From contig CALPYF020000051.1 in NCBI GenBank assembly GCA_943327755.2, forward strand, positions 1 through 26,486: DNA of 26,486 nt. The letters run 5' to 3'. The notes beneath the pieces are model-generated. The model did not search any database and was not told where the DNA came from. It was given only the letters and a program-made list of their open reading frames with translations. The position numbers were made by a program, and so were the translations under genes. This DNA is from Deinococcus hopiensis KR-140. GTDB lineage: Bacteria; Deinococcota; Deinococci; Deinococcales; Deinococcaceae. Of the stretch, positions 20,844 through 26,486 are shown piece by piece (the first letter of the stretch is position 1; every line of letters begins with the position of its first letter).

Positions 20844-20992
20844 AGGAGGGGCGTCGCCCGGTCACGGCTGTCACTGACACACCCGCTGCCCACGCAGGTC
20901 ACCGTGCCCTGGGGCGTTCCTGCACCAGGATGACACCGGTGGGGCGGTCCAGAGTGAACCCGCCTCCGCTCCGCGCGGCGGCCCAGGTCTGC

Positions 20993-23830
20993 TCAGGGCG
21001 CTGCCAGCAGCGCCGTCACCTCCGGCGCCGGCACCGGCTTGTAGAACAGGTACCCCTGCATGTGCCGGCACCCGCAGTCCAGCAGATGCGCCCGCTCTTC
21101 CGCCGTCTCCACGCCCTCAGCGATCAGGTTGAGATTCAACGACAGGCCCAGGTTGATGATGCTGCGCAGCAACGCATCTCGTTGCCTGTCCTGCGACGCG
21201 CCCGTCACGAACGACCGGTCGATCTTCAAGGTGTCGAGCGGCAACCGGTGCAGGTAACTCAGGCTGGAGTAGCCGGTCCCGAAGTCATCGAGGGACACGT
21301 GGACACCCAGGCCACGCAGCTCGCGCAGCACGGCGTGGACCCGGTCTGGCTCATGCATCAGCACGCCCTCGGTCACCTCCAGTTCCAGGAGGTTCGCGGG
21401 GAGCCCCGTGAAGTTCAGGACGTCAAGGACCGTTCCCAGGAACGCGCCCTCCTTGAACTGCAGCGCAGACACGTTGACTGCCACCCGCAGGGGATGTCCG
21501 GCGTCCAGCCACGCCCTCCCCTGCTGGCACGCGGCACGCAGCACCCACGTGCCCAGCGCCGGCATGTGCCCGGATTCTTCTGCCACGGGGATGAATACGG
21601 CCGGTGAGATCGGGTGTCCGTTCAGCGTCCAGCGCAGCAGGGCCTCCACGCCGATCACCTCGTTCGACCGACCGTCCACTTTCGGCTGATACGCCAGTTC
21701 GAACTGTTCCAACGCGACGGCCTGCTGCAGGGCCTGCGCGAGGCGGTGCCGTTCACGCTGCTCAGATTCGAGCGTCTGGTTGAAAAACCGCATGCGGTTG
21801 CGTCCGTCGCTCTTGGCGCGGTACATGGCCACGTCGGCATGTCGCATCAGATCTTCCGCCTGCTCACCGTCGTCCGGCGCGACGACCATGCCGATACTCC
21901 CCGTTATGCGGATCTCATCGTCATCCAACTGGAAGGGGGCGCGGAGGGCGTCCAGGATCCGCTGCGTGATGAGCTCGGCCTGCATCCCACCGGCCACATC
22001 TGGCAGCAGGAGGATGAACTCGTCTCCACCCACCCGGCTGATGGTATCGGACGCCCGGAGTTCAGCCCGGATCCGCTGCCCGACCTGCTGCAGCAGGGCG
22101 TCCCCCGCTGAGTGCCCGAGCGTATCGTTGACGTTCTTGAACCCGTCGAGATCGAGGAAGGCCAGGGTGAACTGCTCCCCGGTCCGCTGGTGCAGTTGGA
22201 TGAGGTGCTGCACGCGGTCCATCAGCAGCGTCCGGTTGGGCAGGCCGGTCAGCGGGTCGTGCTGCGCGAGATACGTCATCCGTTCAGACAGCGCGCGCTT
22301 TTCAGTGACGTCATGGAAGACGATGACGCCGCCCATCAGTTCCCCGTCCTCCGAGAAGATCGGCGCGGCCGAATCTTCCACGCTGAAACGGCGGCCATCC
22401 CGGGCGACCAGGGTCGCCCCACTGGCCATGCCCTGCACCCGCTGTTCACGCAGCGCCACCCGCAGTGGATTGAGCATGACGCTGTGGGCGTCGTCATGCG
22501 TGAGCGGCATGACCGACTCCACGGGCAGACCCATCGCTTCCTCGAGTGTCCAGCCGGTAATGCGCTGCGCGACCGGGTTGAGGAACGTCACCAACCCACC
22601 CGGATCGGTCGTGACCACACTGTCCCCGATGGACGTCAGGGTCACGTGCGCCAGTTGCTGCTGCTCCGAGAGGGCCCGCTGCGTTTCGCGCAGGGCCGTG
22701 ACGTCGACCCCCATCGCGAAGAAGCCGATGACCTCGCCGTCCTGCCAGTCCGGCACGTACTGAATCTGAACGTGCCGCAGCTGTCCGTCCAGTCTGGTGA
22801 TCCGGCGCTCGAACGTCAGGGTTTCGCCCTGAAGGGCCCGCTCCATCATGGGCCGGTTCATGGCGTACGTGTGGAGCCCGATGATCTCACTGATGTGCCG
22901 GCCTGGGAGCAGCCGCGCGTCTTTCCCAAACCAGTCCAGGTAGATGTGGTTCCCGAAGCGGCTGTGCAGGTTCCGGTCCCAGTAGCCGATCATGGCAGGA
23001 AGGTGATCAAGGAGCACCTTGAGGTCCTGCTGGGCCCGGGTGCGCTCGTCGATGTCGCGGAGCGTCCCGGTGAGCCGCGCCGGGCGCCCGGCCACCCACT
23101 GCGAGACGCGGGCACACAGCGCGCGCCAGCGCCAGCCCTCGTTCGGGAGCCGGTGCCGGTAGTGCACGTCCACCCGCGGACGCTCTCCCGCCAGGTGCTG
23201 ACGGAAGTGGCGGACCACCTCTGCGCGGTCCTCCGGATGGACCTGCCGGAGCCACGCCCGCCAGGCCACGCGGTCCCCGGCAGCGGTCAGACCGGTCAGG
23301 ACCTGCCACTGCGGCGAGACCCTCAGTGCGCTGCCACTCAGTGGCCAGTCCCAGATGCCGTCGTCTGTCGCGTCGAGCGCCAGGCGCAGCCGCTCGTACG
23401 TGTCGCGCAGTTCCTGCTCACGGGCCTGCCGCTCCGTCACGTCCTGCACCTGCGCGATGTAGAACGCCGGATGCCCGCTGTCCTCAACGGCCATGGTCAC
23501 GTCCAGTTGCGCCCAGACGAGGTGGCCGTCGCGGTGCACGTACCGTTTGATCATGGTGTACCGCTCGCGCTGCCCGGCGGTCAATTCCGCCAGGAACGTC
23601 AGGTCGGCCTGCAGGTCGTCCGGGTGCGTGATCTGCTGGAAGGTCAGACGCAAGAGCTCATCCGCCTGGTACCCGAGCATGCGGCACAGCGGAGGGTTGA
23701 CCGCCATGAACTGCCCGTCCATCGACACCAGTGCCTTCCCGATCGGGGAGTGCTCGAAGACCGCGTCGAGAATCTGCGTGCGGTACTCGGTCAGTGCGCC
23801 GCTGGTGGCTGCCCAGCCCGTTGCGTTCAT
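20993..23830 (-). CDS. Four-PAS GGDEF-EAL cyclic di-GMP enzyme
   Basis: The 945-residue protein carries sensor domains and both c-di-GMP making and breaking modules. Four PAS-like domains lie at about 16-135, 145-262, 270-382 and 392-512 (PAS-C ends such as VQDVTERQ and VFHDVTEKR). The GGDEF domain is at about 517-680, with DPLTGLPNR (525-533), GGDEF (601-605) and an RxxD inhibitory site (Arg592-Asp595), so the cyclase may be feedback-regulated. The EAL domain is at about 695-940, with EALLR (729-733), NVSALQF, ELEVTEG, DDFGTGYSSL (848-857), KIDRSFV and AEGVET. All usual metal and catalytic residues appear present. No membrane segment is seen. TACCCT (23843-23838) ends 7 nt before the ATG and no ribosome site is visible, suggesting a leaderless mRNA. 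The net direction of activity cannot be predicted. Confidence 0.93.
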   Translation of the reverse strand: MNATGWAATSGALTEYRTQILDAVFEHSPIGKALVSMDGQFMAVNPPLCRMLGYQADELLRLTFQQITHPDDLQADLTFLAELTAGQRERYTMIKRYVHRDGHLVWAQLDVTMAVEDSGHPAFYIAQVQDVTERQAREQELRDTYERLRLALDATDDGIWDWPLSGSALRVSPQWQVLTGLTAAGDRVAWRAWLRQVHPEDRAEVVRHFRQHLAGERPRVDVHYRHRLPNEGWRWRALCARVSQWVAGRPARLTGTLRDIDERTRAQQDLKVLLDHLPAMIGYWDRNLHSRFGNHIYLDWFGKDARLLPGRHISEIIGLHTYAMNRPMMERALQGETLTFERRITRLDGQLRHVQIQYVPDWQDGEVIGFFAMGVDVTALRETQRALSEQQQLAHVTLTSIGDSVVTTDPGGLVTFLNPVAQRITGWTLEEAMGLPVESVMPLTHDDAHSVMLNPLRVALREQRVQGMASGATLVARDGRRFSVEDSAAPIFSEDGELMGGVIVFHDVTEKRALSERMTYLAQHDPLTGLPNRTLLMDRVQHLIQLHQRTGEQFTLAFLDLDGFKNVNDTLGHSAGDALLQQVGQRIRAELRASDTISRVGGDEFILLLPDVAGGMQAELITQRILDALRAPFQLDDDEIRITGSIGMVVAPDDGEQAEDLMRHADVAMYRAKSDGRNRMRFFNQTLESEQRERHRLAQALQQAVALEQFELAYQPKVDGRSNEVIGVEALLRWTLNGHPISPAVFIPVAEESGHMPALGTWVLRAACQQGRAWLDAGHPLRVAVNVSALQFKEGAFLGTVLDVLNFTGLPANLLELEVTEGVLMHEPDRVHAVLRELRGLGVHVSLDDFGTGYSSLSYLHRLPLDTLKIDRSFVTGASQDRQRDALLRSIINLGLSLNLNLIAEGVETAEERAHLLDCGCRHMQGYLFYKPVPAPEVTALLAAP

Positions 23831-23837
23831 GGGGTAC

Positions 23838-23843
23838 AGGGTA
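23838..23843 (-). promoter_or_regulatory. -10 element of a probable leaderless promoter for the GGDEF-EAL gene
   Basis: TACCCT lies 7 nt before the ATG at 23830, the same spacing as at 12439-12444 and 19637-19642. No clear -35 hexamer is visible. Confidence 0.45.
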
Positions 23844-23990
23844 GCCGTTCCGGAACAGGTCCGTCCCCTGATGACCGGAGCCCTGCAGACCCGTGAGCTG
23901 CGTCGCCGGCGGGCCGCCCGCTGGCGTTGGCGTGATCACTGAGCTCGCACGGCCTGAGCTTGGTCCGCCCAAGTGCTGTGTCCCGGATAC

Positions 23991-24007
23991 CGCTCCCCTC
24001 CGGAGCG
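23991..24007. terminator. Hairpin between the GGDEF-EAL and secreted-protein genes
   Basis: CGCTCC / GGAGCG with a 5-nt loop, 105 bp beyond the stop of the minus-strand gene ending at 24112. TTT follows on the plus strand only. It could end that gene's transcript; evidence is weak. The rest of 23831-24111 shows nothing further. Confidence 0.3.
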
Positions 24008-24111
24008 TTTGGCGACAGGTCTTCACAGCAGTGTCCAGTGCTCCTGAAGGGCCGCACATCAGGCCTGGCGGCTGACGTTATTGGCGGCACACTGGGGAAG
24101 GCTGCGGCACG

Positions 24112-25455
24112 TCAGTCGCGCACGTACACACGCAGTTGCTTCAACGCGTCGCTCACCTCATACGAGGTCCAGCGTAGCGTCACGCTCGCGTGCTCCACAT
24201 CGCTGTCGGTCAGGCCCAGCTTCAACGGGACCGTGCGGCCATCAGGAGTAGTGGCCACGGCGCTCAGGGCGTACACGCCCAGTGGCAGGTCATTGAAGTC
24301 CTGACTGTGGTACGGCCAGCCTTGCCCCAATGTGGTGCGCCCTCCACCATTCGGATCGGTGTACGGGTACCCACCGGGAGGGGAGAGCGGGGCAGTCCGG
24401 AACGTCATGACCACCGGGCGGCCGACCGTACCGTCAATCAGGTTGCCCTGTGGCGTGAAGGTCAACGTGACGACGCTGTTCTCTGGCGCCGCGGTTCGGA
24501 TCACTTCGCCGTACCGCTCATTGCAGTACGCCCTGGCGGGCAGCCCGCAGTAACTGAGCTCCACGCTCGCTCCGTAATAATCGTCCCAGTCCTTCCCGCT
24601 TCCCGGTTTGCTTCCCGTCAGGCGCCAGCGGAAGTTCAGATTGCCTCCCTCACTGGAATCCACCTCGCTGTTCAGCGTTCCTGACTCGGGGTGCAGCGGC
24701 AGGGTGAAGGGCGCGCCGCTCATCGTCCGCTTCACACTGGCTGACGCGTGGTACCGGCCGTCTGGCACGCGGATGGCGTACGTGCCGTCCTGACCGCTGA
24801 CAGCGGTGAAACTCGTGCGCTGTCCCTGTGTGAACGTCGTGCCCACAATAAACACCTCTGCCCCCGCCAGCGGCCGACCCTGGGTGTCCAGTATCAGCCC
24901 GGTCACGAAGCCCCGGCGCGGAGCGGGCGGTTTCATGGCCGCTCCAGGCGCAGTGGGCGCGGGCGTGCGGGTTGGTGCGGCCGCCGCGGTAGGTGCCGCC
25001 GGACGCGCCGGGGCGGTAGGGGTCAGGGCTGCCGGGGATGCGCTCTGCGCGGCGAGTTTCAACGTGCACCAGCCCAGAAGGGTCGTGCCGTCACTGTCCG
25101 CCCAGATCCCCGACAGGGCGGTCACGCCCTTCGTGAGTTTGAACGCCACGAACCGTCCATCCTCGTCGGTGGCACTCAGTTCTGTGTACGAGTACCCCAG
25201 CCCCCCCAGGACCTGCCGGAAACTCCCCTCTAAGCCAGGTACCGAGTTCCACACGACGTACTCACTCTTGACACAACTGCCTCCAGCCTTCGTGGCGACC
25301 GTCCGCAGCGCCCCAGCAAACTCGGTCAGTTCCGGCGAACCGGTGACGATCTGCGCGCCATCGATGAAAGCCGCGCTGACCAGGGAGGAGGTTGGTCCTG
25401 CCGCCAGGGCCGCGCAGGACAGGGCGAGGGTCAAGGTCATCAGAGTTCGGCGCAT
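24112..25455 (-). CDS. Secreted protein with carboxypeptidase-regulatory-like domain
   Basis: The ATG at 25455, with GGAGGAG upstream, gives 447 residues; a longer frame upstream is unsupported. A signal peptide is visible (1-19, ending ALAAG). The N-terminal domain (about 22-135) is Cys-containing (Cys61, Cys130) and not recognised. A linker of Ala, Pro and Thr (about 138-180) leads to a carboxypeptidase regulatory-like beta-sandwich (about 182-280: GFVTGLILDTQGRPLAGAEV then DGTYAIRVPDGRYHASA). The C-terminal part (281-447) is beta-rich, with LPLGVYALSAVATTPDGRTV, and may be a second similar domain. No catalytic site is visible, so a structural or binding role at the cell surface is likely. 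It stands alone between two c-di-GMP genes. Confidence 0.8.
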   Translation of the reverse strand: MRRTLMTLTLALSCAALAAGPTSSLVSAAFIDGAQIVTGSPELTEFAGALRTVATKAGGSCVKSEYVVWNSVPGLEGSFRQVLGGLGYSYTELSATDEDGRFVAFKLTKGVTALSGIWADSDGTTLLGWCTLKLAAQSASPAALTPTAPARPAAPTAAAAPTRTPAPTAPGAAMKPPAPRRGFVTGLILDTQGRPLAGAEVFIVGTTFTQGQRTSFTAVSGQDGTYAIRVPDGRYHASASVKRTMSGAPFTLPLHPESGTLNSEVDSSEGGNLNFRWRLTGSKPGSGKDWDDYYGASVELSYCGLPARAYCNERYGEVIRTAAPENSVVTLTFTPQGNLIDGTVGRPVVMTFRTAPLSPPGGYPYTDPNGGGRTTLGQGWPYHSQDFNDLPLGVYALSAVATTPDGRTVPLKLGLTDSDVEHASVTLRWTSYEVSDALKQLRVYVRD

Positions 25456-25533
25456 CACAACTCCTCCAGGGCAGTGCAGACGAACGGCGGAGCGGAACAG
25501 GAGCGCAGCCGACGGTTCTGACTGGACGCCCTC

Positions 25534-25563
25534 AGCGTAACAAGTTCTCAGGCTGCCATTGAA
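25534..25563 (-). promoter_or_regulatory. Candidate promoter of the secreted-protein gene
   Basis: TTCAAT (25563-25558), an 18-bp spacer and TACGCT (25539-25534) lie upstream of the ATG at 25455 and would give a leader of about 70 nt. TACGCT is the same -10 as the mannosidase promoter; the -35 is poor. Confidence 0.4.
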
Positions 25564-25648
25564 CCTCGCTACCGGACGATGCCCCTCTTCTCTCCAGGAG
25601 CCAGCGGCTCGTGGGCCGGTGTGGCGCAACGCTCATAGAATCGACAGC

Positions 25649-25909
25649 GGCTATCCGCGTGCGGCTCAGGCGCGTCAACTCCGCCTGAGCCGCACGGATC
25701 CACTGACGGGGCTCGCCAACCGGCACTTCCTACGCCAGGTCGTACAGTCCTGGGGGACAGAAGGCGGGCCGCTCTCCTTGGCCCTCATTGATATTGACCG
25801 GTTCAAGCAGGTCAACGACCGCTGAGGCCACAGCGCTGGGGATCAGGTTATTCAGGCGATCGCGCAGGTCCTGCAGCGGGTGACCTCACCGTCCGGTACG
25901 GTGGAGAGC
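25649..25909 (+). pseudogene. Diguanylate cyclase (GGDEF) fragment, stopped and truncated
   Basis: In one frame, residues RLSRTDPLTGLANRHFL, then LSLALIDIDRFKQVNDR, match the start of a GGDEF domain. A TGA at 25823-25825 stands where W or Y is usual (VNDR-x-GH), and the frame then continues in perfect family style: GHSAGDQVIQAIAQVLQRV. The GGDEF active-site loop and the rest of the domain are absent; the sequence runs into the end of the IS4-type element near 25905. No N-terminal sensor domain or convincing start precedes it. A single TGG-to-TGA change would explain the stop. With active site missing, the gene cannot be functional. Confidence 0.85.
25658..25696. repeat. Perfect 15-bp inverted repeat inside the GGDEF pseudogene
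   Basis: Arm GTGCGGCTCAGGCG with one flanking C (25658-25672) and its exact complement (25682-25696) are separated by 9 nt. It is the longest perfect hairpin by stem stability noticed in the window apart from the operator at 201-238. It lies within the pseudogene frame just before the SRTDPLTG motif. Confidence 0.8.
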
Positions 25910-26486
25910 TCAGCACCTGACACTTCGGGAAACTGCCGTGCTGGCGGTTGGAAACGGCATTCCGAGGAGCTGTAGACAGTCACAGAAGACCTCGCCGCCC
26001 CACCGCGCCGCTTGACTCAGGATCTGCCACCCGATCCGCGTTACGCTCACGACCGCTCGCCCGCGCTTGTCCTGACGAGGGGCGTGAGTTTCTGTCCGCT
26101 GCGCGCCGATCCGCGTCATCCAGGCCAGCGCGATACAGAGCAGGCCAAAGAGCCGAGAGATGCGCTCTGGAGCCGTCATGTGCGTGGCCTCCAGATTCAG
26201 CCCGCGAGCTTTCAACGCGGAGAACGCCGATTCAATCGCCCACCTGAGCCGATAGGTCCGCAACACATCCAGGACGGGCAAATCTGAGGCCACGATCACC
26301 CTGTCCCCTGCGGGGGACAGGGTGATGACCACGTGCATCCAGCCCCCATAGACCCACGTCCGCTCGAACAGGGTGCGCACCTGTCCCGGTTGCAGCGTCG
26401 TGAACAGGTCTCGCACCAGTTCATCCTCGATTCTGGTGTTCTCCCGGATGCGGATACACTGCCGGATGCGTTTCCAGCGCAGGAAC
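25910..26486 (-). CDS. IS4-family transposase, C-terminal part (runs off right edge)
   Basis: The frame is open from the window edge (26485, FLRWKRIRQCIRIRENTRIE...) to the TGA at 25910, about 192 residues. It contains WMHVVITLSPAGDRVIVASD and the C-terminal catalytic YREK-type motif YRLRWAIESAFSALK (Y-2-R-3-E-6-K), then a typical helical tail (RISRLFGLLCIALAWMTRIG). The first two catalytic aspartates are beyond the window. The visible part has no stop or frameshift, so the element may be intact. Its 3' end abuts the GGDEF pseudogene, which it probably truncated. Confidence 0.85.
   Translation of the reverse strand, partial: FLRWKRIRQCIRIRENTRIEDELVRDLFTTLQPGQVRTLFERTWVYGGWMHVVITLSPAGDRVIVASDLPVLDVLRTYRLRWAIESAFSALKARGLNLEATHMTAPERISRLFGLLCIALAWMTRIGAQRTETHAPRQDKRGRAVVSVTRIGWQILSQAARWGGEVFCDCLQLLGMPFPTASTAVSRSVRC

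Noticed and set aside
20454..20923. Possible terminal inverted repeats of the IS1 remnant (both starting GGTGC)
   Set aside because: The match needs gaps and covers only about half of the positions, and the enclosed length is too short for a complete element.

Overview
The window is high-GC bacterial DNA that looks like Deinococcus or a close relative. This rests on overall protein character, the mix of IS5-, IS4-, IS1- and IS200/IS605-type elements, and frequent -10-like TAnnnT hexamers only 5-7 nt before start codons, which suggests leaderless mRNAs. No rRNA, tRNA or CRISPR array was seen. Species assignment is inference.

Layout. 1-104: N-terminus of an IS5-type transposase running off the left edge. 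202-1271: an autoregulated-looking three-gene operon (ArsR-type winged-helix regulator, small membrane/coiled-coil protein, four-helix membrane protein). 1451-1611: degraded 3' end of a TnpB-type IS200/IS605 element. 1724-2797: membrane diguanylate cyclase. 3036-18693: a carbohydrate locus. 17264-20021: three small unrecognised genes. 20508-20843: IS1-family transposase remnant in a gene-poor stretch. 20993-23830: four-PAS GGDEF-EAL protein. 24112-25455: secreted carboxypeptidase-regulatory-like domain protein. 25649-26486: GGDEF pseudogene broken by a stop codon and abutting an IS4-type transposase that runs off the right edge.

The carbohydrate locus reads as a beta-mannan/manno-oligosaccharide utilisation system. 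A lipoprotein-like GH5 endo-mannanase (17689-18693) and a secreted DUF5060-type glycosidase (6306-8105) would cut polymer outside the membrane. A binding protein and two permeases (11276 down to 8111) import oligosaccharides. A cytoplasmic GH2 beta-mannosidase, a cytoplasmic GH5 enzyme and a ROK sugar kinase (12666-17088, overlapping start/stop codons) finish hydrolysis and phosphorylate the sugar. A sialate-O-acetylesterase-type esterase (3036-4463) could remove acetyl groups. An ABC half-exporter is embedded in the import operon, and no importer ATPase is present.

A LacI-family repressor (11427-12431) sits between the two divergent operons. Both operon promoters have TTGACA - 17 bp - TACnCT followed by the same 14-bp operator TGTGTTTAGTAAAC (one in each orientation) at the predicted transcription start. 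Two near-copies (9/11 and 10/11) lie upstream of the separate mannanase gene, so one repressor may control the whole pathway from about 3 to 18.7 kb. Substrate assignment is by family and context, not by experiment.
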